A stretch of 64,000 bases of DNA from AAA164-E04 sp964342825 (GCA_964342825.1 CAYFHO010000006.1:62001-126000); one strand, 5' to 3'; counted from the first letter of the stretch, positions 17,401 through 26,565 are shown. Numbers and translations are program-made. The notes: a model not told the origin generated them from the letters alone.

Positions 17401-19210
17401 CAGGCGAGTCACTGGATTCCCATACCAGACACCCTCCGGGATTCAACCCTTCCAAAGGATTGGTGTGGGTGAATGCTTTTGGATCGCAACAGAGAACGAC
17501 ATCCACATGGTTCAATTCGCAATTAACGCGAATAGGCTTGGGAGCAACAACTAGATAGTAGTTGGTGGGTGCCCCTTTCTTTTCCGAACCATATTTGGGA
17601 TTGGCACTGACGAAAAGTTTGTCTTCAAGTGCGCCAAATGCATCGTAAGTAGGATCCTTTTTGGAAATCACATCACCGAACTCACCAATGATGGAGCCCA
17701 GATTTTTTCCAGTGGTAATCATACCCCAACCACCGATGGAGTGGAATCGAACCGCAATGGCTTTGTCTGGAAGAAGTGATGGTGTCGATTTGGAAATCAC
17801 GGAATAAGGATGGTCAACCCCCAAGACAAAATAGGTTTCCCCATCATCGAGCCCCTTGCCATCCTTGCGTTTGGTTTTACCCTGCGAATATTCGTAAGCT
17901 CCAAGGATGTGTTCAGGGCGGAAATCACGACTTCCAATGCCGTAAGATCCCCTCAGGATCAATGGACGTTCCTCAGGTTTCATGGGAGGAAGTGTCCCCT
18001 TGTAGCGATGCGCTTCCACGCCTTTGCTTAAGGCACCACGAATGTCACGAGCAAGCGGATTATCACCTGAAAGTCCCTCATCGGTTCGTTCCAGAACGAT
18101 GACGTTTTTCTTGCCGCGCAAGGCTTCAATCACAGCAGCCTCCGGGAAAGGTCGAATCACATTGATGTGAACGGAACCGACTTTGGCATCTTCTGTTTCA
18201 CGAAGGTGATCCACTGCTTCTTCAATGTTTTCAGCAGCACAACCCAAAGTGACGAAAACCGTATCAGCATCCTCGGTTTTGTAAGTGGAAACCAAGCCAT
18301 AATGGCGGCCAGTCAAATCCCCAAATTCTTTATAAGCATCCTCAAGGAAACCTAGAATGGGTTCATTGAAATTGTTGCGTCTGGAGACGACACCGTTCAT
18401 GTGGTGTTCCTGATTCTGAACCGGTCCAAGAAGGACCGGGTGTTTCAGGTCCATCATTTCCGGCACGCGACGACGTTTGGGGCCGAATAGCTCTTGCTGG
18501 GCTGGAGTCGGACTGTCGATCATGTCCCATGGAGCACCAAGATATTCTCTGAGGAAGTCAGCTTCCGGGGCATAAAAGGTACGCTCGGAGTGGGTCGTGA
18601 GCATGCCGTCCTGGATGTTCATTCCAGGATTCAGGGCAAGTTCGCATACCTTGCGCAGAATAATGGCCTGGTCAGCAGCCTGTTGAGCGGTTTTACCCAT
18701 GAGCATGATCCAGCCGGTGTCAAGCGCAGCATAGAAATCATCATGGCCACAGTGAACATTCAAGGCATGCTTGGTCAGCGCACGGGCCCCGACTTCGAGT
18801 ACCATGGTCGAACCCTTGCCAGGTGCGTGGTAGTATTGCTCCATGGCATAGACAATCCCCTGCCCTGAAGTAAAATTAACAGCACGTTTGCCGGTGACTG
18901 AAAATGCCGTCGCCCCGCCTTGCGCGGCATGCTCACCTTCACATTCGATAGCAATTTTTTGCTGACCAAATACGTTGAGTTCACCCTGAGCAAAAGATTG
19001 TTGATACAGCTCGCCACCTTCGGTGGAAGGGGTGATCGGGTAAAAAATCCCGCCTTCAGTGATGCGGGTTTCGACATGTTGGGTAACCAATTGGTTCCCG
19101 TTGCAAGTAAGCCGAATGCCAGGATATTTTGGCTTTTTGCCTTCGCCGCTTCCGGTCGACGCTCCGCCATCGGCGGCATTGGTGTTAGACACGGTTGTTT
19201 GATTTGCCAT
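14462..19210 (-). CDS. nifJ: Long-form pyruvate:ferredoxin oxidoreductase
   Basis: Oxidatively decarboxylates pyruvate to acetyl-CoA and passes electrons to ferredoxin or flavodoxin. Domains seen: pyruvate/TPP pyrimidine domain with YPITPST at 57-63, transketolase-C-like domain to about 440, gamma domain (FHSIGGWG near 489), a ferredoxin region with two CxxCxxCxxxC motifs (C816-C826 and C948-C958), and the TPP domain with proximal-cluster cysteines in GACAGCGE (about 1029-1036) and GDGALGDIGFQN at 1259-1270. At 1582 aa it is about 400 residues longer than the common 1170-1200-aa enzyme. About 120 helical residues separate the two cluster motifs, and a CGESGCSSC stretch at 742-750 precedes them. 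Suggests fermentation or low-oxygen growth. It is monocistronic, with its own terminator. Confidence 0.94.
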   Translation of the reverse strand: MANQTTVSNTNAADGGASTGSGEGKKPKYPGIRLTCNGNQLVTQHVETRITEGGIFYPITPSTEGGELYQQSFAQGELNVFGQQKIAIECEGEHAAQGGATAFSVTGKRAVNFTSGQGIVYAMEQYYHAPGKGSTMVLEVGARALTKHALNVHCGHDDFYAALDTGWIMLMGKTAQQAADQAIILRKVCELALNPGMNIQDGMLTTHSERTFYAPEADFLREYLGAPWDMIDSPTPAQQELFGPKRRRVPEMMDLKHPVLLGPVQNQEHHMNGVVSRRNNFNEPILGFLEDAYKEFGDLTGRHYGLVSTYKTEDADTVFVTLGCAAENIEEAVDHLRETEDAKVGSVHINVIRPFPEAAVIEALRGKKNVIVLERTDEGLSGDNPLARDIRGALSKGVEAHRYKGTLPPMKPEERPLILRGSYGIGSRDFRPEHILGAYEYSQGKTKRKDGKGLDDGETYFVLGVDHPYSVISKSTPSLLPDKAIAVRFHSIGGWGMITTGKNLGSIIGEFGDVISKKDPTYDAFGALEDKLFVSANPKYGSEKKGAPTNYYLVVAPKPIRVNCELNHVDVVLCCDPKAFTHTNPLEGLNPGGCLVWESSDSPETAWQRVPKKYRKFVKDNNIRIFILPGFQIARNATSRQDLQLRMQGNSFLGAFFRVSSFLDDNNITEEQFRDIVQKQYEKKFGRFGDAVVSSNMEVMTQGFNLTQEITYGEIEDPDTSSMRQSPLAPQGDHYIPPTAGCGESGCSSCEPPEEQPERAPVQTLAKFDSEFRNGLGYHQPASALSAMGIMASGTGATQSKYVARRETPVYIAENCTQCMECITACPDTALPNTSQDIETILSTAARNYISNPEERVALLHAIPDIEKQAREQMIESVEAKSNKPFSEIISELVAKVDKLSEATKTEFTGIIAKLPLAYSNVTAIFRAVEKKSPGNGGLFSIFVSDLCKGCGECVQVCGDHDALRMTVETEELNAQLTTAQIFSRLLPDTPQKFLGLYQDDAPQDSREAALRNHMMVRRNYEALVSGDGACAGCGEKSVLHAVASVTEAYMRPLYHKKADRLRAKADVMEAEGVTRLQKLQSSDPAAYDLFKRTVAHVVMGLGGESDEDTTHRLEQHGPISDDEIINGLVAVMRQDAFNHKDLQALDGRDARGQSVMFMGASTGCNTVYGSTPPGNPHPYPWMNSLFQDGSTISWLMGEALILNHARRSVVPERLSDALLQREESVISEKEYFILTRLDDAMMTEQELRELPKVWVIGGDGALGDIGFQNVSKVILQNRPNVKILMLDTQVYSNTGGQNSDSSTMLGGYDMNQFGAASQGKLTEKKNVAEAFTSGHGSPFVAQVSMANAAKMYKAMLDGLEYRGTAFFQSYTTCQPEHGVPDHMSADQAKLARDSRAMPEFVFNPREGETSQEAFNLKGNPTPNRDWWETKYASNGEKYNYTVAHWALTEARFRKHIKEIKEEEAKEFIHFDDVLLCVTQDDVTHRKVFDENHRSYVPNFGAYIKAEIGGKMRYFAVSRQMVLFAVERRKAWRMLQSKAGVDNKDYRAQRELIKKVDAGKIEVSDLLGRTRELFEAELEALK

Positions 19211-19563
19211 AATTTAAAAATTCCCAAAAAGAATAGGTCAATGATAGTTCCACGCCAAATTAACCCTAAGATCCCTCAAATCGCCCCATTTTCAAGTAAT
19301 CAATCTACCTCTGCAAGCGGATTTTGGTGAAACGTCTGTGACATGGGACACCCCCACAGATACTGAAAAACCAAATTACCCGTAAAGCTAACTGTCGGGA
19401 CGGTCAATTAGCATTTTCCAAAATATTGTTAACGATAAAGAACAGAGGCAACATTCTTTTCTTTAAAAACCTGATTTAGAAAAAAAATGGTCAAAAATCT
19501 ATTTTTCCTCTGAGACGCACAACTCAATCTGTACCGATCAAAACGATTAAGAGAAAGCAGCCC
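19211..19563. other. Intergenic region between nifJ and secA
   Basis: 353 bp, AT-rich, holding the nifJ upstream region and the secA 3' flank. A short TCTGTG/CACAGA inverted repeat lies at 19335-19360. Near 19483-19506 an AT-only stem followed on the minus strand by a T8 run could be a weak secA terminator. No convincing promoter hexamers, RNA gene or ORF was found. Confidence 0.4.
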
Positions 19564-22500
19564 CTAGTTTTTACCGCAGCACTGCTTATATTTTTTTCCA
19601 CTTCCACAAGGGCAAGGATCATTCCGACCTACTTTTGGCCCTGTGCGAACTGGAGTTGCCTTGGCTATGGCCTCATTGGCCTCACTCACAACCTCACTTG
19701 CCTTCTGAGTCTTGGATTCTTTGTTCTCAAAGGCAGTAGCCTCCTGGTGCACGGTGCGCTGTGGCAGTTTGCTCAGAAACTGCTGGAAGGCCATCAAACT
19801 GGATGCACTTCTAAATATATTGTGACATATCTCGGTTTTGATGTTCACCATCAATTCGTCGAAGATCTTGAATGCCTCGCTCTTGTATTCGATCAAGGGA
19901 TCCCTCTGCCCATAGGCGCGCAAACCAATGCTGTTACGCAATCCGTCCATGCTGTAGAGATGCTCCTGCCAAAGTTTATCGATCGCCCCCAGAATGGTGA
20001 AACGCTCCATCGACTTGAGGGCATCTTCGTTTTCGACACTGATCTTTAATTCATACGCCTGACGGACGTTGTCCGATATAAGAGTAGCGACAGCAAATTG
20101 AGCGGGGCTCATCCCGTCAAAAAGGCTTCCAGCGACCGGCTCGTCCTGACCACCTTCAGCAGCTTCAATCAACTCTTCTTCGGGCATTCCCAGCGGGAAG
20201 TTAAGATTCACCCAATCCAGAAGGCCTCGAAGATTCCAATCTCGCACGTCCTCAGTGGAGGAAGAAAATTGCTGCACCTTTTGGACCGTGACCTCTTCCA
20301 TGATGTCCATTAATTGATCCTGGACATTATCTGAATTCAGAACCTCATTGCGGAAACCATAAATGATTTCACGCTGCTTGTTCATCACATCATCGTATTC
20401 CAAGGTGCGTTTTCGAATCTGGAAATTGTGTTGTTCGACACGCTTTTGAGCGGTTTCAATGGATCGGTTTAACAACGGATGTTCGAGTTCTTGACCTTCT
20501 TCAAGCCCCACCCTTTCCATCACTTTGACAATACGATCGGAACCAAACAATCGCATGAGATCATCCTCAAGCGAAATAAAGAAATGTGAAGAACCCGGAT
20601 CCCCTTGTCGTGCACAACGACCGCGTAACTGGCGGTCGATACGCCGTGATTCATGACGTTCGGTTCCTATCACGTGAAGGCCACCCAAATCAGCAACACC
20701 GGCTCCCAGTTTGATATCAGTACCACGACCCGCCATATTGGTGGCAATCGTCACACCTCCTCTTTGTCCTGCTCGGGTGATAATTTCAGCTTCCTGCTGA
20801 TGATATTTTGCATTCAGAACTGAGTGAATGATGCCCTCTTTTTTGAGCAGTCTGGAAATCAGTTCACTGACCTCCACGGAAATGGTTCCAACCAGGATCG
20901 GGCGACCTTGCTTGTGAATTTCCTTAATCTCATTGACTGCAGCCTGGTATTTCTCACGCCTTGTCTTGTAAACGGAATCATTGGAATCTTTGCGTGCTAC
21001 CGGTCGATTGGTAGGAATGACCAGGACACCCAGTTTGTAAATATCCAGAAACTCGCTGGCTTCCGTCTCGGCCGTACCGGTCATCCCGGCAAGCTTGGTG
21101 TACATTCGGAAATAGTTCTGGATGGTGATGGTCGCATAAGTCTGGGTTTCGCGCTTGATTTCAACACCTTCTTTGGCCTCGACAGCCTGATGCAACCCGT
21201 CACTCCAACGACGCCCGGTCATCATACGCCCCGTGTTTTCATCCACAATGACAACCTCATTGTTCTGAACCACGTATTGAACATCCTTTTGATAAAGACA
21301 ATAGGCTTTCAGAAGTTGAGAAATGGTGTGGATACGCTGAGCCTTCTTTTCAAAGTCGGACTGAGCCTTGGTCTTGGCATCCATCCGCTGCTTGAGATCC
21401 ATTGATTGATCCGAATCAATTTCGTGATAGATCTCGGTCAAATCCGGAAGCACAAAAGCATCCGTGTCGTCAGGGCTTAAGAATCCACGTCCCTTTTCTG
21501 TCAGGTCAGCATCATGGCTTTTCTCATCCATGGCAAAGAACAGTTCCTCTTTTTGAGCATACAACTGTTTCTTGGTTTGGTCTGTGTGCAGGATGGATTC
21601 CGCCCTGTTCATCAGTTTGATGTTGTCGGGATTTTCCAGAATCCTTAGTAAGCGATCTGATTTGGGTTGCCCCAATTTGGCCTTGTAAAGAAGCAGGCCC
21701 AACTCATCTTCCAGCTCCTCTTTACCATCCGCAGGAACACCCTCTTCACTGTTAAATTTTTGAAGTATGTCCTCGGCATTTTTTAAAAATTGATCGCACA
21801 GTTTCTGCTGACGAGTCACCAGGGATTGAATCGCTGGTTTGATTTGATCGTAGCTATGATCGTTATTGACCACGGCAGGTCCGCTGATAATCAAGGGAGT
21901 TCTGGCTTCGTCCACCAGAATGGAGTCAACTTCATCGACAATCGCGAAGTAATGCCCTCGTTGGACCTGTTCTTCCTGGCTTGTAGCCATCCCATTATCG
22001 CGAAGGTAATCAAATCCAAATTCTGAGTTGGTCCCGTAAGTAATATCGCAGTTGTATTGCTCTCGTCTGACGGCAGGTGGCTGATCGTGAACAATGCAAC
22101 CAACAGTAAGACCCAGGAACTTGTAAACGGCCCCCATCCAGTCGCTGTCACGGGCTGCGAGGTAATCGTTGACGGTCACAACATGAACCCCGCGTCCGGT
22201 TAGGGCGTTTAAATAAACAGGCAAGGTTCCTACCAACGTCTTACCCTCACCCGTGGCCATCTCAGCAATTTTACCAGTGTGGAGGGCCATCCCACCAATG
22301 AGCTGAACATCGAAAGGAACCATGTCCCATCGAATGGGGTGTCCTCGAACGATAACGTCCTGCCCACACAGACGCCGACAGGCATTTTTCACAACCGCAA
22401 AGGCTTCAGGCATAATACCCTCAAGCTCTTTGGCAAGTTGATCGTTATCTTCAATGGCACTCAGTTTGGCTTTCCAGTCTGAGGTTTTTTGCCTGAGATC

Positions 22501-22632
22501 GTCATCCGAAAGACTTTGAAGAGAAGTTTCAATCTCATTGATCTGGGCAACATACTGGCTCAACCTGCGTACTTCGCGGTCGTTGGCTGTGCCAAAAATT
22601 TTCTTAAAAACTGATTTTACGGTTCCAATCAT
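19564..22632 (-). CDS. secA: Preprotein translocase ATPase SecA
   Basis: The motor that drives unfolded preproteins through SecYEG. Seen: Walker A MATGEGKTLVGTLP, DEVDSILVDEARTPLIISGP containing Walker B, GRGTDIKLG of the second motor domain, and the C-terminal SEC-C zinc site CPCGSGKKYKQCC. At 1022 aa it is longer than the usual 850-900. The extra length is an acidic, helical insertion of roughly 150 residues after LIISGP (about residues 255-410), before YVVQNNEVVIVDENTGRMM. SecA enlarged in this variable region is known from several phyla, including relatives of this one. The partner gene secG is in the window at 39851. Confidence 0.97.
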   Translation of the reverse strand: MIGTVKSVFKKIFGTANDREVRRLSQYVAQINEIETSLQSLSDDDLRQKTSDWKAKLSAIEDNDQLAKELEGIMPEAFAVVKNACRRLCGQDVIVRGHPIRWDMVPFDVQLIGGMALHTGKIAEMATGEGKTLVGTLPVYLNALTGRGVHVVTVNDYLAARDSDWMGAVYKFLGLTVGCIVHDQPPAVRREQYNCDITYGTNSEFGFDYLRDNGMATSQEEQVQRGHYFAIVDEVDSILVDEARTPLIISGPAVVNNDHSYDQIKPAIQSLVTRQQKLCDQFLKNAEDILQKFNSEEGVPADGKEELEDELGLLLYKAKLGQPKSDRLLRILENPDNIKLMNRAESILHTDQTKKQLYAQKEELFFAMDEKSHDADLTEKGRGFLSPDDTDAFVLPDLTEIYHEIDSDQSMDLKQRMDAKTKAQSDFEKKAQRIHTISQLLKAYCLYQKDVQYVVQNNEVVIVDENTGRMMTGRRWSDGLHQAVEAKEGVEIKRETQTYATITIQNYFRMYTKLAGMTGTAETEASEFLDIYKLGVLVIPTNRPVARKDSNDSVYKTRREKYQAAVNEIKEIHKQGRPILVGTISVEVSELISRLLKKEGIIHSVLNAKYHQQEAEIITRAGQRGGVTIATNMAGRGTDIKLGAGVADLGGLHVIGTERHESRRIDRQLRGRCARQGDPGSSHFFISLEDDLMRLFGSDRIVKVMERVGLEEGQELEHPLLNRSIETAQKRVEQHNFQIRKRTLEYDDVMNKQREIIYGFRNEVLNSDNVQDQLMDIMEEVTVQKVQQFSSSTEDVRDWNLRGLLDWVNLNFPLGMPEEELIEAAEGGQDEPVAGSLFDGMSPAQFAVATLISDNVRQAYELKISVENEDALKSMERFTILGAIDKLWQEHLYSMDGLRNSIGLRAYGQRDPLIEYKSEAFKIFDELMVNIKTEICHNIFRSASSLMAFQQFLSKLPQRTVHQEATAFENKESKTQKASEVVSEANEAIAKATPVRTGPKVGRNDPCPCGSGKKYKQCCGKN

Positions 22633-22845
22633 TGGGTTGATAAAGCGTCTTTACATCAATAGCAGCAAGCCCTCGGGGCTGGCGACAAGCGACCAAAACT
22701 AGGACATTGAAAGGAGTGCGTCAAAGCAATAAAGAGAAATGAAACCGAAGCGGTAAGGGGATATTTTCCAGCAAAGAAAATTCGATTGCAGTTTGACCGA
22801 AACCGAGATCTTGCGGCATTTCGAGCCAGGAATTCGCAAACTGAC

Positions 22846-23052
22846 TCAATTCGGTCGATAACCCAGCAGTCGTGAGGGTAAGAATAGGATCGATTTGAGC
22901 AGCGTGAAGACCGCATCAAGAGTTAATCCTATTAACCTAAACGGGATGGAAAGCAACCAGACGACCGGAAACAGAACCAAGGCAAGCAATGCCAGTGGCC
23001 AGCACAGAATAAGAAGGATCAACCATCCTATGGTTATTAAGAAAAGGTTCAT
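22846..23052 (-). CDS. Small hydrophobic membrane protein
   Basis: 68 aa, almost entirely hydrophobic, with two transmembrane helices (about 4-34 and 36-62) and a short basic end, LPSRLLGYRPN. No family recognised. The amphipathic pattern with Arg at helix ends and its position in a non-coding stretch on the same strand as secA suggest a real small membrane protein. No Shine-Dalgarno sequence is present. Confidence 0.5.
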   Translation of the reverse strand: MNLFLITIGWLILLILCWPLALLALVLFPVVWLLSIPFRLIGLTLDAVFTLLKSILFLPSRLLGYRPN

Positions 23053-23223
23053 CTAATGGAAATTGTGCATCTGGTGACAGTTTTTGTCAAATTTCAGGTG
23101 AATCACGATATTTAATTTCTGCTAGAGGTGAATGGGGCGTTTCCGTTTGCGGAAACTTCAAATGTGCCTGATCGTTTATTCTGCATGCCGCTCAATTACA
23201 AAAATTCCCCTTCAATGATTGGG

Positions 23224-23265
23224 TAAAATAAAAAACCAGGCGCACTCACAAGAATGCGCCTGGTT
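23224..23265 (-). terminator. Rho-independent terminator
   Basis: An 11-bp perfect stem AACCAGGCGCA/TGCGCCTGGTT (23234-23244 with 23255-23265) around a 10-base loop, followed on the minus strand by TTTTTTATTTTA. It closes the His/Glu-rich protein gene. Confidence 0.92.
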
Positions 23266-23316
23266 GTGAGCAGGAGCCGGTCAGCAAGAAAAACCGGCCC
23301 ATGAGCAAATGGTCGC

Positions 23317-24168
23317 TTAATCGTGCCTGGAATGTTTATCGTGCAGTTTTTCTTCCAGTCTCTCCAATCGGTGAGCGTTCTCATTCAGGGCACGTTCGAA
23401 ATGCTCCAAATGTTCTCTCACTTCGTTAAATCGATGTTCCACACCTTGCATCAACTCACGCATGTGATCATGAACCCTGTTTTCACCATGATGCCTTTCA
23501 TTTTCCATTCGTTGATGAAACTCTCTTTCGAGATGTTCTGCAGCCTCGTGCCAACCAGCTGCATTCAAGTGCTCAATCGCGATGCGAATGTGGTCCTCGC
23601 GGGAAATTTCACGCCGATCTCGTCGTTCGTCATGGTCCCTGTGTATGCGATGTTCCCTTTCTTCGTGTTCCCCATCCCTGTCTTTACGGACAACAACTCT
23701 GCGGGTCTCGACCACATGCCCTCGATGGCCCCCTTCTCGGGATGAATCTTTCAGTTGAGAAGTCAGCTTTCGGATATGACGATGGATTTCCTCGGCTTCC
23801 TCGTGCCTTCCTTCACGATGAAGGTGCTCCATCTTTTCTTCCATTCCGTGCAATTTGGCTTTCAATGCCTTGGAACGATCCATTTCTGCATTTTTCTGAG
23901 CATGCTGACGTTCAAACTTGGCTAATCTCTTCTTGAAAATCTCATAACCTTCTTTGGCCTTGTGAACCAATTCTTCCGCAGCCTCATGTTTACCAATGGC
24001 TTTCATGTCAGCAGCCTTGGCTCGAAGCTCGGCAATGTGCTCTTTCATCTCGGCGAGCTGGGCTTTTTGATTTCGCAATTCTTCGTGCTCGTCAGCTTGC
24101 AAACTAAAACTTGTTCCGTTCAGGAAAAGGCAGCCTGCTACTAAAATGGATTGGGTGATATGCTTCAT
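23317..24168 (-). CDS. Exported His/Glu-rich coiled-coil protein
   Basis: 283 aa with a signal peptide (ILVAGCLFLNGTSFSLQA, cleavage near residue 25). The rest is highly charged and helical. A twelve-residue motif recurs three times: GKHEAAEELVHK (59-70), GRHEEAEEIHRH (120-131) and GWHEAAEHLERE (205-216), each in a helix-turn context. Between the second and third copies lies a strongly charged His/Arg/Asp stretch (about 145-190). The last 60 residues are a heptad coiled coil. No enzyme motif was seen. A periplasmic structural or metal-buffering protein is conceivable from the many histidines, but that is inference. It is monocistronic with a strong terminator, divergent from the cyclo-ligase gene. 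Confidence 0.75.
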   Translation of the reverse strand: MKHITQSILVAGCLFLNGTSFSLQADEHEELRNQKAQLAEMKEHIAELRAKAADMKAIGKHEAAEELVHKAKEGYEIFKKRLAKFERQHAQKNAEMDRSKALKAKLHGMEEKMEHLHREGRHEEAEEIHRHIRKLTSQLKDSSREGGHRGHVVETRRVVVRKDRDGEHEEREHRIHRDHDERRDRREISREDHIRIAIEHLNAAGWHEAAEHLEREFHQRMENERHHGENRVHDHMRELMQGVEHRFNEVREHLEHFERALNENAHRLERLEEKLHDKHSRHD

Positions 24169-24305
24169 AATACCTGGGAATACTCTAACTTATCATTGTA
24201 TTAAAATTAGGACCCCAAAATCAAAAATTCGTTCAAAATAGAATTTATTTCGCATTTGGCATCCTGTAGAGCCTAAGGTATGCGACCAAGAATTCAACCA
24301 CTTCC

Positions 24306-24896
24306 ATGGAAAATAACAAGATGGTCATCCAAGCCAAAGTTGAGCTCCGGAAAGTGCAACTCAGTGCCGCCAGGAATCTCAACCCCAAAGATCGAGAGAT
24401 TCAATCCCGGAGAATTGTGGAGCAAATTAAATCGCATCCTATGTGGCCTCAATCGGATACAGTGTTCGGGTTCATGCCTATGAAGGACGAACCGGACCTT
24501 TTACCTCTTCTTAAAGATGTTTTGGATCTCGGAAAAAAATTGTGCCTGCCCCGTTTCCATCCGGAGGAAAACACTTACAAACCTGCAATTATCGCGGATA
24601 TGGATCGAGATTTGGCTCCGGGAAAATTTGGTATCCTGGAACCAACTCCAAAGTGCTCAACCTTGAATAGCTCACACATGGACTTGACCTTGGTACCTGG
24701 TTTGGCGTTTGATAGCAAAGGATGGCGTCTAGGAAGGGGAAAGGGATTCTATGATCGGGTATTAGGGGTATTGGATGGCGTCCGATTTGGAATTGCATTG
24801 AACCATCAGTGGGTCAAAGCCGTTCCTCACGAAACTTTGGATCAGAAAATGGATTGGATCATCACTCCCTCCCTGGTGGCGAAAGCCTCAGATTAG
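24306..24896 (+). CDS. 5-formyltetrahydrofolate cyclo-ligase
   Basis: Converts 5-formyl-THF to 5,10-methenyl-THF using ATP. Seen in 196 aa: an N-terminal basic helix RKVQLSAARNL, FGFMPMKDEPD for folate contacts, GKFGILEP, and the C-terminal signature VPGLAFDSKGWRLGRGKGFYDR (written in parts: VPGLAFDSKG and RLGRGKGFYDR). Length is typical. rny begins 14 bp after the stop, matching an operon of two housekeeping genes. The ATG at 24306 is kept. A downstream ATG at 24321 is also possible. Confidence 0.93.
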   Translation: MENNKMVIQAKVELRKVQLSAARNLNPKDREIQSRRIVEQIKSHPMWPQSDTVFGFMPMKDEPDLLPLLKDVLDLGKKLCLPRFHPEENTYKPAIIADMDRDLAPGKFGILEPTPKCSTLNSSHMDLTLVPGLAFDSKGWRLGRGKGFYDRVLGVLDGVRFGIALNHQWVKAVPHETLDQKMDWIITPSLVAKASD

Positions 24897-24910
24897 GGTG
24901 TGAACGTGTC

Positions 24911-26473
24911 ATGTTAATTGCGGTATTGAATACGGAATCTCTGCTTTGGTTGGCAGTGGGTTCCTTATTAGGCTGCATATTTTGTTATCTCTGGACTCAA
25001 CGCCAGCAACGAATATGGCAGCAAGACAAGGCGTCACTTTTGAATCAGGCAAAAGTGGAAGCCGAAGGCTTGCTTTCAAAGGCTCAAGAGAAGGCCGAGT
25101 CGGAATCCCAGGCTCTTAGATCAAAAGTTGAGCGTGAATCAGAATCCATTCGCAGCGAACTATCGCAGAAGGAGACTCGGCTCAATGAACGCGAATCCTT
25201 GATCAATCGACAACTTGAAGGGCTCGTGAAGCAGGAACAAATGCTCCAGAGCCAGCAATCAAGCATCCTCAAGCAGCAAGAATCACTCAAAAACCAGGAA
25301 ACCGCACTGGACGAGGAACTCACCAAGGCAAAAGAAAAACTTGAGGCCATTGCGAGGCTCAATGAATCGGAAGCTCGGGACATCCTGCTGAAGGAGGTTG
25401 AAAATGCCAGCCTGAAAGATGCGCAGGAACTAAGTCGGCACATCATGGAGGATGCCAAACGTGATGCGGAGGCTGAAGCTCGCCGGGTCATCGGTCTGGC
25501 CATCCAGCGTTATGCCGGGGAACACACTTTCGATTGTACAACCTCCACCGTTGCTCTGACCGGAGATGATCTCAAAGGAAGAATTATCGGCAGAGAGGGA
25601 AGAAACATCCGAGCTTTTGAGGCTGCAACAGGAGTGACAGTACTGATTGATGACACTCCCAATGCTGTTGTGCTTTCTGCTTTTGATCCTGTTCGCCGAG
25701 AGATCGCCAGAGAAGCCATGAGCCGTTTGATAGCGGATGGACGTATTCATCCATCGCGAATCGAGGAAGTTGTCCATAAGGTAGAGGAAGAGATTGAAGA
25801 AACTGTCGTGCGGCTGGGTGAAGAAGCTACTTACCGGACCGGTATCCCTCCTCTTCATCCCGAGGTAACGAAAACACTCGGGCGATTACATTTCAGAAAC
25901 AGTTTTTCTCAAAACGTCCTGAACCATTCCGTCGAAGTGGCTCATTTGACGGGACTCATGGCCACCGAACTTGGACTGGATATATCCGAAGCCAAAAAAT
26001 CGGGACTGCTTCACGACATCGGCAAAGCGATCAACCACGAGATGGAAGGCTCACATGCCATCATTGGTGCAGAATACATACGCACCCATGGAGAAAAAGA
26101 TCCGGTTGTCAATGCCGTCGCTGCTCATCATGACGAAGTGCCTCACACATCCGTATATGGCATTCTGGTCAGTGCAGCAGATGCCATCAGCGCCTCAAGG
26201 CCGGGGGCAAGATCTGAAAGCATGACCACCTATCTGCAGCGCCTTCAAAACCTGGAAGACATTGGCAAGTCCTTTGATGGCGTAGAAAAATGCTTTGCCG
26301 TTCAGGCTGGCCGAGAAATGAGAGTGGTCGTTTCACCCGAGGTAATCACCGATGAACAGGCCTTTGATTTATCACGAAAACTGGCCCGAAGAATTGAAGA
26401 CGAGCTTCAATACCCTGGTCAAATTCGGATCACAGTCATTCGTGAAACCCGGTGCATCGAATTTGCGAAGTAA
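24911..26473 (+). CDS. rny: Ribonuclease Y
   Basis: A membrane-anchored endoribonuclease that starts decay of many mRNAs. Seen in 520 aa: one N-terminal transmembrane helix (about 5-27), a long coiled coil (about 35-195), a KH RNA-binding domain with GRIIGREGRN at 223-232, and an HD hydrolase domain with metal-binding H368-D369 in LLHDIGKAINHE. The open frame runs upstream to 24809, but the ATG at 24911 gives the standard membrane-anchor start. It is probably co-transcribed with the cyclo-ligase gene. Confidence 0.96.
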   Translation: MLIAVLNTESLLWLAVGSLLGCIFCYLWTQRQQRIWQQDKASLLNQAKVEAEGLLSKAQEKAESESQALRSKVERESESIRSELSQKETRLNERESLINRQLEGLVKQEQMLQSQQSSILKQQESLKNQETALDEELTKAKEKLEAIARLNESEARDILLKEVENASLKDAQELSRHIMEDAKRDAEAEARRVIGLAIQRYAGEHTFDCTTSTVALTGDDLKGRIIGREGRNIRAFEAATGVTVLIDDTPNAVVLSAFDPVRREIAREAMSRLIADGRIHPSRIEEVVHKVEEEIEETVVRLGEEATYRTGIPPLHPEVTKTLGRLHFRNSFSQNVLNHSVEVAHLTGLMATELGLDISEAKKSGLLHDIGKAINHEMEGSHAIIGAEYIRTHGEKDPVVNAVAAHHDEVPHTSVYGILVSAADAISASRPGARSESMTTYLQRLQNLEDIGKSFDGVEKCFAVQAGREMRVVVSPEVITDEQAFDLSRKLARRIEDELQYPGQIRITVIRETRCIEFAK

Positions 26474-26491
26474 CTCCCCTCCTCCTTTCCA

Positions 26492-26532
26492 ACTGGTCAA
26501 TTTATCACCGACCAGTAACCTCGAGTCGGTGA
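26492..26532 (+). promoter_or_regulatory. Two overlapping hairpins after rny
   Basis: ACTGGTC (26492-26498) can pair with GACCAGT (26510-26516), and TCACCGA (26505-26511) can pair with TCGGTGA (26526-26532). The two share bases 26510-26511 and cannot both form fully. The second is followed by ATCTTTAAAT. This may be the rny 3' end or a weak attenuator. Evidence is base pairing only. Confidence 0.3.
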
Positions 26533-26565
26533 ATCTTTAAATATTGATCAACGAAACTCCGGTTT

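Noticed and set aside
20824..21405. 193-codon plus-strand frame opposite secA
   Set aside because: It is antisense to the conserved SecA motor region and has no independent support.
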